This document shows positions 26,284 through 33,970 of a stretch of 64,000 nt of DNA, in pieces. The DNA is from Pedobacter sp. Lineage in GTDB: Bacteria; Bacteroidota; Bacteroidia; Sphingobacteriales; Sphingobacteriaceae. The stretch covers positions 248,001 through 312,000 of the forward strand of contig JAVHXV010000001.1 in the NCBI GenBank assembly GCA_031119475.1, written 5' to 3'. The position numbers and the translations under genes were made by a program. The notes below the pieces were generated by a model. It ran no database searches. It saw nothing but the letters and a program-made list of their open reading frames with translations, and was not told where the DNA came from. Numbering within the stretch: position 1 is the first letter of the stretch; the number at the start of each line of letters is the position of its first letter.

Positions 26284-28981
26284 TGTGCATGTGCAGCAGA
26301 TCGGCGATCAGCCTTTGCTTTTCTCCTTCGGTTGTGCCCACCAAGATTTTCGAAATGGCCTTTTTTCTTGCCATCAGGCCTGATATGGGTACGGCTGCCT
26401 CCAATCTATCCTTCAACTGATTATACGACTGGTTGATTTCCTTAAATTCGATCGGCGACAATCGGTTTTCTTTCGCAAAACAGGCTGCCATCTTCTTCAC
26501 AAAGTCAAGTTGCGAAGTAGCTGCCCCGAGATTGCTCAATAAAACGGCACGGATATAAGAAATGGCTTGTAAGTATAGCGCATCGACTGCGTGATGTTTA
26601 AAAAGTTGCGACAATACATACTCGCTGTCCAGATGAAAGAAATGCTCTACGGCCTCCATACGCGTCTCTCCATATCGCTCCAGCTCCCGTTGATAAGGCC
26701 TGATGCTCAGGTCGATCAGTTGCCCGCTTTCGATAAAAGGCGAAAATAAGGTGATCAATTTTCTGTTTACCGCCATGGCCAGCACAGGGTCTTTCAGGTG
26801 CAATCTTAGTCGGAGGTGTGGACCGGGCTGGTCATATCGGATAAAGAACCATTTATGGATCCCAAATTTGACCTGCCTCAGAAAAGTGCTGATCTGAGCC
26901 ACTAAAAAGGAGTTGCTTTTGGTAGGATAGCAATACAGTTCATAATAAAGCCAATCGCTCCCAGGCAGCCATAGCGCCTTGACCTTGCCCTGATTTCCCT
27001 GATCTGCAGTTAGGGAATGGTCCTGATACAGCTCTTCCCCGTGGTGATAATTAACGATAAACTGCGCGAGGTAGGCTCGCCCATTTTCGTCCTTCACCGT
27101 GTCATCGTCCATCAGGGCTTCAGCAAGATAGAGCTGATCACAAGATTGCTGCTTGCAATACATCAAAAGGGCTTCCAAATCTACATCTGTCTTCGAATCA
27201 AAGCAAAGGGTCTGGTCGGTATCGCCAACCTTAAAATGCGAGTCGATGCCTTTCTCTTTTAACCATTTGCTCAGCTCTTGCCTTTCGTTCGGGGTGATGA
27301 TGCCTTTCTGCATAAACTTTTTTGGCATCTTCCACATCGCCGGCGAAATGACCATGTTCATGTAGCTTATCCTCGGGTAATAACTGAGGCCAGGAAAATA
27401 ATGGCTCAGGTCGAGGCCAAGATTGGTCTGGATGCCCTGGTTCTGTACATCACAGAGAAAGCGATAGGCTGCAAGGTCTGAACGGCTGTAGTTATAGGCA
27501 GAAGGAATTCTTGGAATGAGCCTTTTGTTATATTTTTTAGAGCGAAGGACAACCTTTTGGTCTACAATAGACACCAAGATGTCGCTAAAGTCCAATTGAT
27601 CGGGATTGCAGGACCAGGTCAAAATCGGCAGTTCGTGGCTGTAAATGGCCTGCCTGCGGTTTACATTGTCGATCCTGTTCTCTGCCTGGTAAGCGATATC
27701 AAAAAAAAACACTGAGGGATTTGCCTTTTCCTCTAATTCAGCAATTTGCCTTACATGCCGATGGAAAGTAGGAGATAGCATTGTAAATCGCCCAGCAAGG
27801 GCAGTAGCTGTGGTGCCATGGATATTGGCGATCACAGGCTGGCCATTGTGGAAGTGAAAAATGACGCTCAAGGTATTCGACAAAGGTGATGGCTGACCAG
27901 CCGTTCCTTCAAATTTTTCAAGACAGATGGTTTTTTCCTGCGAGAGCTGGTCAAGTATAAAACTGTGCAGTTTCGTGTAGGTTAAATTCAGGTGGTTTTG
28001 TTTTTTTTGACGGGCAGCTTTTAGACTGTCTAGGACTTCATTGCCAGGTTGTTGCTCGAAACGGCCATAACTGATCCCGGTTTCAGGATCCATCACCACG
28101 GAGAGTGGCACCTCCTGCCTATCAAATTTCTTGAGGAAAGCTTTTTTAAAGTCTAGCAATTCCTCATTTTCTGTAGCCGGTAGATTGTCCGACAAAAATT
28201 GAATAAGTTTTGGCATATTTTCCAGACTTTTCATCTGGAGCGCGCCGGCCTTCCATTGCCGGCTCGAGATCGCATAACTCTGCTCATTCGATGGATTTGG
28301 GCTCCCCAGCCTGCTGAAATAATCTTCACCAATAATATTTGGGAAACGATCGGTCAAGATCAGTTGGATCGAAATCAGCTGGCCCAACAGTTTTTGGGTA
28401 TGTTTTTTTTCAAGTTCGAAATCAGCTTTCATCACCTTGCAGATCGCTTCCAAAGATTGTGCGGAACTGCAGCAATCGAGTATCGCCTTCAACTGCGGAA
28501 AGCTTTTAACCGTAGACAGTTCAAATTTGCCATCCCTCAAACGGATATACCTGATTTCGTCCATCACTTCATAGCAGGAAGAATTGCGATAAAATAGGGT
28601 AGAAGCCGAGAGGATATCAGAAATATCTGAAATGAAAGTATCTTTTTCATCCCAGTCCCTGAAACGTTTGACCGTTAATGCCTCGCTCAAGATGATCGGT
28701 CCATGAGCTGAAGCCGCAATTGGCAATAGCTGTAAGGCAGAAAAACTGCCAAAAGGAGTTGCCCTAAACTTCGATCGGGAAAAATATTTCCAAATGGTAA
28801 ATCGCATTTTAGCGGGAAGTCCATCTATTTCATCAGCGTTGATATTTTTTATGCTTTGGTAGAAAGCTGGAGACGACTCCTTGATTTTTTCCTTCAGTTG
28901 GTCCCATGCTTTTTCTAGGACTTCATCCTTGCCAAATGCCGGTGTACGACAAATGGCCATTTCCATTAATTTTAATTTCAT
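26174..28981 (-). CDS. LanB-like lantibiotic dehydratase (full length)
   Basis: 935 residues. The N-terminal dehydratase (glutamylation) domain shows the hallmark RSKFRATPFGSF, with TPFG at 75-78. The C-terminal thiopeptide/SpaB_C-type elimination domain starts near residue 668 (WLPGSDWLYYELYCYP, FIRYDQPGPHLRLRLHL) and runs nearly to the end. Both domains are in one chain, as in true class I LanB, which uses glutamyl-tRNA to dehydrate Ser/Thr in a leader-bearing peptide. No LanC cyclase, protease or peptide exporter is visible nearby. A 48-aa Ser/Thr-rich ORF on the same strand is the candidate substrate. The 3' end overlaps the convergent histidine kinase gene by 110 bp. Its promoter interlocks with that of the membrane-protein pair upstream. 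Confidence 0.9.
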   Translation of the reverse strand: MKLKLMEMAICRTPAFGKDEVLEKAWDQLKEKIKESSPAFYQSIKNINADEIDGLPAKMRFTIWKYFSRSKFRATPFGSFSALQLLPIAASAHGPIILSEALTVKRFRDWDEKDTFISDISDILSASTLFYRNSSCYEVMDEIRYIRLRDGKFELSTVKSFPQLKAILDCCSSAQSLEAICKVMKADFELEKKHTQKLLGQLISIQLILTDRFPNIIGEDYFSRLGSPNPSNEQSYAISSRQWKAGALQMKSLENMPKLIQFLSDNLPATENEELLDFKKAFLKKFDRQEVPLSVVMDPETGISYGRFEQQPGNEVLDSLKAARQKKQNHLNLTYTKLHSFILDQLSQEKTICLEKFEGTAGQPSPLSNTLSVIFHFHNGQPVIANIHGTTATALAGRFTMLSPTFHRHVRQIAELEEKANPSVFFFDIAYQAENRIDNVNRRQAIYSHELPILTWSCNPDQLDFSDILVSIVDQKVVLRSKKYNKRLIPRIPSAYNYSRSDLAAYRFLCDVQNQGIQTNLGLDLSHYFPGLSYYPRISYMNMVISPAMWKMPKKFMQKGIITPNERQELSKWLKEKGIDSHFKVGDTDQTLCFDSKTDVDLEALLMYCKQQSCDQLYLAEALMDDDTVKDENGRAYLAQFIVNYHHGEELYQDHSLTADQGNQGKVKALWLPGSDWLYYELYCYPTKSNSFLVAQISTFLRQVKFGIHKWFFIRYDQPGPHLRLRLHLKDPVLAMAVNRKLITLFSPFIESGQLIDLSIRPYQRELERYGETRMEAVEHFFHLDSEYVLSQLFKHHAVDALYLQAISYIRAVLLSNLGAATSQLDFVKKMAACFAKENRLSPIEFKEINQSYNQLKDRLEAAVPISGLMARKKAISKILVGTTEGEKQRLIADLLHMHINRLFPSDQRLHETIVYHYLLRMLLVDHARSKILVE

Positions 28982-29062
28982 CAGTTAACACAATAAGAAC
29001 ATTTTTATACCTTAAAAAATTGCTTCATGGCGTTAATAAGACAGAAAAACTACAATCCGTCA

Positions 29063-29094
29063 AAAATATGAGAAATTACTTTGAAATGCAAAGT
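29063..29094 (-). promoter_or_regulatory. Promoter of the LanB-like gene
   Basis: On the minus strand TTTG (29091-29094), 20-bp spacer, TATTTTTG (29063-29070, exact TAnnTTTG). Expected start near 29056, giving a 75-nt leader before the ATG at 28981. Confidence 0.6.
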
Positions 29095-29097
29095 ACT
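29079..29097. promoter_or_regulatory. Palindrome joining two divergent -33 boxes
   Basis: TACTTTG (29079-29085), 5-nt centre, CAAAGTA (29091-29097). The left arm contains the plus-strand -33 TTTG and the right arm the minus-strand one. It may be a regulator-binding dyad or simply the consequence of two facing -33 boxes. Confidence 0.55.
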
Positions 29098-29111
29098 TTT
29101 AATTACTTTTG
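29082..29111 (+). promoter_or_regulatory. Promoter of the two-gene membrane operon
   Basis: TTTG (29082-29085), 18-bp spacer, TACTTTTG (29104-29111, exact TAnnTTTG). Start codon at 29181. It overlaps the divergent promoter of the LanB-like gene. Confidence 0.6.
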
Positions 29112-29180
29112 TACGACAATACCACTACATCAAATAAAAGTTAAACAAATAAAGATTAAATTATTTAAATCACATTAAAA

Positions 29181-29519
29181 ATGAAAGCGTTACAACATTC
29201 AAGTCCACAGCCCATTCATACTCCCGCCCTGCTCAAAAGAATATTGATCGGTGCAGTAGTCGGTCTCGCATTGATCTCTGTTTTTTTATCCGGTAACATT
29301 CAGGCCAGACCAGAATGGGGAAGGTATTGGATGGCAAAGCCTTTTCTCATGATGGCCTTTGCCGGAGCAATGGGCGGGCTGTGCTTTTATTTCATCAACC
29401 GCTTTTTTGCGCAGCATCAATGGTCAAAGACGCTGGCCATTGTGGTTAGTCTCCTCGTCTGCATCGCCGGCCTATTCTTCGGCTTTGTACTGGGATTGAA
29501 CGGAACCTTGTGGAATTAA
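29181..29519 (+). CDS. Small membrane protein, three predicted membrane segments
   Basis: 112 residues with hydrophobic segments at about 20-42, 55-75 and 85-108. No catalytic motif. Similar short proteins occur upstream of DUF4153-like membrane proteins in Pedobacter relatives and have at times been labelled as potassium-transporter-like, without support that I can see. It is co-transcribed with the next gene (19-bp gap) and divergent from the LanB-like gene through interlocked promoters. An immunity or export role in the peptide system is conceivable but only inferred from position. Confidence 0.75.
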   Translation: MKALQHSSPQPIHTPALLKRILIGAVVGLALISVFLSGNIQARPEWGRYWMAKPFLMMAFAGAMGGLCFYFINRFFAQHQWSKTLAIVVSLLVCIAGLFFGFVLGLNGTLWN

Positions 29520-29538
29520 TCCCTTAAACCAGATCGTT

Positions 29539-30783
29539 ATGAAAGAAGAAATCATTGCCAGTCTCGATCATCCGCACGAATTGGAGGGTTTGTATCGGAG
29601 CCATAAATCCTTGTTTGCACAATCATTCAATGCCATTTATCCAGAGGTAAAAGACCGCCCGATTGCCCAGTACTGGCACGAGCGTTTAAATTACAAGGAA
29701 ACAGCTCCTGCAAACACTACCGGATTGACCTGGCTCTCCGTAGTGATTGCATCGCTGATGGCAGGACTGATTGCCAAATTACCGGCGATCTTTAACATCA
29801 ACGAAGAATATTTCTATTCGAGAAATATCGGTTTTGTGGTTTTTCCCATTCTTTCGGCTTACTTTGCTTGGAAAAATAAATTCAGTGTCGGAAAAATAGC
29901 TTTTCTAGCGCTGGCCATGTTGGCCGGACTGGTCTTCATCAACTTTTTGCCCGACAATCACAAAAGCGATAGCCTGATCCTTTCGTGTATCCATTTGCTA
30001 CTTTTCTTGTGGTCTATGTTAGGTTTTGCATTCGCCGGTGACTGGCGCAAAAAGGGCAGCAATCGATTAGATTTCCTAAAATATAATGGCGACCTGGTGG
30101 TGATGACGACCCTCATCCTCATTGCGGGAGGCATCATGAGCGCGGTCACCATCGGACTTTTTTCTTTAATTGGCATCCAGATCGAACAATTTTATGCGCA
30201 GAATGTAATCGTGGTCGGTCTAGCCGCCGCACCCATCGTGGGCACCTATCTTACACAGACCAATCCGCAATTGGTGGGCAAGGTATCGCCCGTTATCGCC
30301 AAATTGTTCAGTCCGCTGGTCGCCGTTATGCTCACCATTTATCTGGTAGCCATTGTCTATGCTGGCAAGGATCCTTATAACGATCGCGAATTTTTGATTA
30401 TCTTCAATGCCTTGCTGATCGGTGTAATGACTATTATCTTTTTTTCAGTAGCCGAAACAGCCAAATCAAGATTGCATATTGTCCAAATCTGGATTTTGTT
30501 CGTGCTTTCCATATTGACCATCATCGTAAATGGGGTAGCCCTTTCGGCCATTATTTTTAGGATAGCTGAATTCGGCATTACACCCAACCGGATGGCTGTA
30601 GTGGGAGGCAATGCCCTGATATTCATCAATCTCGTTATCGTAAATTTAAAGTTGTACCAAGTACTTTTTAGGAAATCAGAAATCAATAGGGTAGGACAAT
30701 CGATAGCAGCCTATTTGCCAGTATACGTGGTCTGGACCATCATTGTTACCTTCATTTTCCCCTTGATGTTCGGGTTTAGATAA
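29539..30783 (+). CDS. Polytopic membrane protein (DUF4153-like)
   Basis: 414 residues. After a soluble N-terminal 60 residues (MKEEIIASLDHPHELEGLYR) the protein has about eleven hydrophobic segments, ending VWTIIVTFIFPLMFGFR. The composition and arrangement fit the DUF4153 group of uncharacterised Bacteroidota membrane proteins. There are no ABC, peptidase or transporter motifs. Second gene of the operon with the 112-aa membrane protein; a terminator-like hairpin follows 14 bp after the stop. Function unknown. Confidence 0.75.
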   Translation: MKEEIIASLDHPHELEGLYRSHKSLFAQSFNAIYPEVKDRPIAQYWHERLNYKETAPANTTGLTWLSVVIASLMAGLIAKLPAIFNINEEYFYSRNIGFVVFPILSAYFAWKNKFSVGKIAFLALAMLAGLVFINFLPDNHKSDSLILSCIHLLLFLWSMLGFAFAGDWRKKGSNRLDFLKYNGDLVVMTTLILIAGGIMSAVTIGLFSLIGIQIEQFYAQNVIVVGLAAAPIVGTYLTQTNPQLVGKVSPVIAKLFSPLVAVMLTIYLVAIVYAGKDPYNDREFLIIFNALLIGVMTIIFFSVAETAKSRLHIVQIWILFVLSILTIIVNGVALSAIIFRIAEFGITPNRMAVVGGNALIFINLVIVNLKLYQVLFRKSEINRVGQSIAAYLPVYVVWTIIVTFIFPLMFGFR

Positions 30784-30797
30784 TTTTAGATAGCTTT

Positions 30798-30825
30798 AAA
30801 GCCTGATGTCGTCCAATCAGGCTTT
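30798..30825 (+). terminator. Strong hairpin just before the DUF3748 start codon
   Basis: AAAGCCTGAT (30798-30807), 8-nt loop, ATCAGGCTTT (30816-30825): a perfect 10-bp stem of the A-tract/T-tract form used by Bacteroidota terminators. It ends 2 bp before the ATG at 30828, so it both ends the membrane operon and sits on the next gene's initiation region. Confidence 0.65.
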
Positions 30826-30827
30826 AT

Positions 30828-32144
30828 ATGTTTAAACAGGAAGAACAGCTTACATTTGGCCCAAGAGGTCATTTTTTAAATCATCTGCAATGCTTTTCGC
30901 CAGACGACGAATGGGTCGTTTATGATACGCGCAATGATGACACGCAGATCCAACAGACCTCATCTATAGAAATGGTCAACACGGCGACCAAAGAAATCAG
31001 GGTGCTGTACCAGGTCAGCCAGCCCAATGCACATGGTCCCGGTGTTGGAGCGGCAACTTTCTCTCCAGTGGCCGATCAGGTCATTTTTATCCACGGGATC
31101 CGAAATTCAAATGCCGACCGTCCGTATGCTTTTACCCGTAGAACTGGCGTTTCTATCCAATTGGCCCAGCCTGGCGAACCGATTTTTATGGATGCCAGGA
31201 ATATTTATCCTCCCTTTACTCCCGGTGCGCTCCGTGGAGGCACACATGCCCACTCATGGAGCGGAGATGGGAAATGGATTGTATTTACCTATAACGATGA
31301 GATCATCGCACAACTGGCCAAGACCAATCCCGATCGGAAAGATCTGCGTACCGTAGGCGTGATGTTCCCAAAACCTGTACCTGTTGGAGCGGAGGCGACC
31401 GGAGAAAATAATAGTGGCGAAATGTTTACGGTTTTAGTGGCGGAAGTAACGGAAAATCCTATGCCTGGAAGCGATCAAATTGATCGGGCATTTGACGAAA
31501 CTTGGGTTGGAAAGACAGGCTATCAGAAAACGGACGGAACTTGGCAAAAGAGGGCCATTGCGTTTCAGGGGAATGTAAGAACGTTAGCCGGTAAGCTGCA
31601 AACAGAAGTATTTATGGTCGACCTGCCCGATGAAGATACATTGACCGTGGCGCGTGATCCCGATTGGCCTTTAGCAGGTACTGAATCTCAGCTTCCGGGA
31701 ATTCCGAAAGGTGTAGTGCAGCGGAGGATCAGCTTTACGCCTGATGGCCTCTCCGGACCAAGATTTTGGCTGCGCAGTACCCCTGATGGAAAGTGGATCG
31801 CCTTTCTGGCCAAAGATCAACAGGGCATCATCAATATTTTTGCCATTTCACCAAATGGGGGTCCGATCAAGCAATTGACCTTTAACCGTGAGCCGATAAG
31901 CGGACAGTTCAATTTTTCTAGTGATGGCAAAATCATAGCCTATGTTGCAGGTGGAAAAATACACCTTACGGAGACAGAAAGTGGAATGACGCAGCAAATT
32001 GAGCAAAACCATCTTCCGGGAGAGGAGCCAACTGGAGCTGTGGTATGGGCCAATCGGCGTAATGATCTCATCTATAACCGGTACATTCATGAGGGCAACG
32101 ATAAATATCTACAGGTTTTTATCCTCAAGGGAAAGGATAAATAG
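30828..32144 (+). CDS. DUF3748 (YidR-like) beta-propeller protein
   Basis: 438 residues resembling E. coli YidR (DUF3748). Typical landmarks: QLTFGPRGHFLNHLQCFSPD, VYDTRNDDTQIQ, GGTHAHSWSGDGKWIVFTYN, DEDTLTVARDPDWPL and a TolB-like C-terminal propeller (SPNGGPIKQLTFNREPISGQ). No signal peptide, so probably cytoplasmic. In enterobacteria yidR neighbours sugar genes; here a fucose-isomerase-like gene follows 92 bp downstream, suggesting a joint role in sugar metabolism. The start codon directly follows a terminator-like hairpin, and no separate promoter is seen between. Confidence 0.8.
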   Translation: MFKQEEQLTFGPRGHFLNHLQCFSPDDEWVVYDTRNDDTQIQQTSSIEMVNTATKEIRVLYQVSQPNAHGPGVGAATFSPVADQVIFIHGIRNSNADRPYAFTRRTGVSIQLAQPGEPIFMDARNIYPPFTPGALRGGTHAHSWSGDGKWIVFTYNDEIIAQLAKTNPDRKDLRTVGVMFPKPVPVGAEATGENNSGEMFTVLVAEVTENPMPGSDQIDRAFDETWVGKTGYQKTDGTWQKRAIAFQGNVRTLAGKLQTEVFMVDLPDEDTLTVARDPDWPLAGTESQLPGIPKGVVQRRISFTPDGLSGPRFWLRSTPDGKWIAFLAKDQQGIINIFAISPNGGPIKQLTFNREPISGQFNFSSDGKIIAYVAGGKIHLTETESGMTQQIEQNHLPGEEPTGAVVWANRRNDLIYNRYIHEGNDKYLQVFILKGKDK

Positions 32145-32236
32145 GACAAAATCCTACATAAATAGGCTAACAATACGCAATCAACAACAGTGCTCGGTGC
32201 CCATATTTGTATACCAAATTAGAAATCAACCTGCTG

Positions 32237-33859
32237 ATGGAACATTCAGAAAAACAAGTCTACTTAATAGCCAGTGGCGATTTAAGGATCGCGGCCAATC
32301 AAAATTGCTGGGCAGCTCAGCATCAGATGGAAGCTTTGCTTGCCAACGCCATATCCAAATTTAACTATAGCGTAAAAAGGGCACATCCCTATCGGGAAGA
32401 CAAAAAGCATGGATTCATCGACTCGCAACGGATGGGTATGGAAGTCTTTAAAAGCATTCCGCCAGATGCGCCATTGATCGTTGCCGAGAGTGTATGGCAA
32501 TATTCGCACCATGTATTGGCCGGATTGACCACGCATCGCGGACCTATCCTCACCGTTGCCAATTGGAGCGGCCAGTGGCCAGGTTTGGTGGGCATGTTGA
32601 ACCTGAATGGTTCCTTGACCAAGGCAAATGTAGCATATAGCACTTTGTGGAGCGTAGGTTTTGATGATGACTTCTTTTTGGAAGGATTACAGTCGTGGCT
32701 AGATACGGGGAAGATCGTCCATCCCGAAACGCACGTAACGCCATTTCAAGCGGTCCATATTCCTTCAGAAGAAGAACAATTGGGCAGGTCATTTGCAGCA
32801 AAATTAAAGGCAGACAAAGCGATTATGGGCGTTTTTGATGAGGGCTGCATGGGCATGTTCAACGCCATTGTGCCAGATGACCTCCTGCATGCCACAGGGA
32901 TTTTTAAGGAGCGCCTGAGCCAATCTACCCTCTATGCAAAAATGTTGACGGTTACAGATGCAGAAGCTGAAAGCGTGTTGGAATGGCTGTTGGCAAAGGG
33001 AATGAAATTCGACTGGGGGACAGACGATGCCACAGAACTGACCAGGAACCAGACCTTGGTTCAATGCAAGATGTACATTGCCGCAGTGCGCATTGCCGAT
33101 GAATTTGGCTGCGACACCATTGGTATCCAATATCAGCAAGGCTTAAAAGACCTCGTGCCTGCGAGCGATCTGGTAGAAGGCCTATTGAACAACCAAGATC
33201 GTCCTCCAGTTTATAGTGAAGATGGCAGGATATTGTACCCAGGAGAAGCTTTGCCACATTTTAACGAGGTTGATGAATGTGCCGGCATCGATGGCTGGCT
33301 GACCTATCACCTGTGGAAAAAATTGGAAATGCCCGGTGAAAATACTTTGCACGACCTCCGTTGGGGCGAAGATTTTAAGGATGAAAACATCAATGATTTT
33401 GTTTGGGTCTTCGAAATATCCGGTGCTGCACCTCCTGCCCATTTTACGGGTGGATATGCAGGTGCCGACAGCATTAGGCAGCCCGCCATGTTCTTTAAAT
33501 TCGGTGGTGGTTCCCTTAGGGGCGTCAGTAAGCCCGGACCAATTGTCTGGAGCCGCATCTATATCACCAACAATGAACTGCATTGCGATATCGGGGTTGG
33601 AAATGCCGTGTCCCTGCCAAAGGAAGAAACAGAAAGAAGATGGAGCGAAACCAATTACCAATGGCCAATTATGCACGCCACGCTGAACGGTGTCACCAGA
33701 GACCAGATGATGGCCCGGCACAAAGCCAACCACATTCAGGTGGTTTATGCGACCGATGAGCATGCCGCCCATCGCGCCTGCCGCATCAAAGCCGCCGCAT
33801 TAGAAGAACTAGGGATTAAAGTACATTTTTGTGGAGGGGTGGAGGTAGGGAAAAAGTAA
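32237..33859 (+). CDS. L-fucose isomerase-like protein
   Basis: 540 residues with a Rossmann-like N-terminal region and the fucose/arabinose-isomerase C-terminal domain (VFEISGAAPPAHFTGGYAGA, WPIMHATLNGVTRDQMMARH, NHIQVVYA). Length is near that of FucI (about 590) and no signal peptide is present. The enzyme family interconverts aldose and ketose sugars with Mn2+. Whether all metal ligands are kept cannot be judged by eye, so it may act on another sugar. The frame opens with a TTG at 32207, but ATG 32237 (MEHSEKQVYLIASGD) begins the conserved part; CATATTTG at about 32204 is one mismatch from a -7 box. Confidence 0.8.
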   Translation: MEHSEKQVYLIASGDLRIAANQNCWAAQHQMEALLANAISKFNYSVKRAHPYREDKKHGFIDSQRMGMEVFKSIPPDAPLIVAESVWQYSHHVLAGLTTHRGPILTVANWSGQWPGLVGMLNLNGSLTKANVAYSTLWSVGFDDDFFLEGLQSWLDTGKIVHPETHVTPFQAVHIPSEEEQLGRSFAAKLKADKAIMGVFDEGCMGMFNAIVPDDLLHATGIFKERLSQSTLYAKMLTVTDAEAESVLEWLLAKGMKFDWGTDDATELTRNQTLVQCKMYIAAVRIADEFGCDTIGIQYQQGLKDLVPASDLVEGLLNNQDRPPVYSEDGRILYPGEALPHFNEVDECAGIDGWLTYHLWKKLEMPGENTLHDLRWGEDFKDENINDFVWVFEISGAAPPAHFTGGYAGADSIRQPAMFFKFGGGSLRGVSKPGPIVWSRIYITNNELHCDIGVGNAVSLPKEETERRWSETNYQWPIMHATLNGVTRDQMMARHKANHIQVVYATDEHAAHRACRIKAAALEELGIKVHFCGGVEVGKK

Positions 33860-33970
33860 AAAGTAAAAAGTAAAAAGTAAAAAGTAAAAAGTAAAAAGTA
33901 AAAAGTAGTTCTCTTTAAAGAGAATTTGTCTAACTACTAACTACCAACTACCAACTACTAACTACCAACT
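33856..33970. repeat. Heptad arrays (AAAAAGT and CTACCAA types)
   Basis: The AAAAAGT array starts within the last codons and stop of the isomerase gene and runs to about 33907 (seven copies). A CTACCAA/CTACTAA array fills 33936-33970 up to the stop of the convergent kinase gene. Confidence 0.85.
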
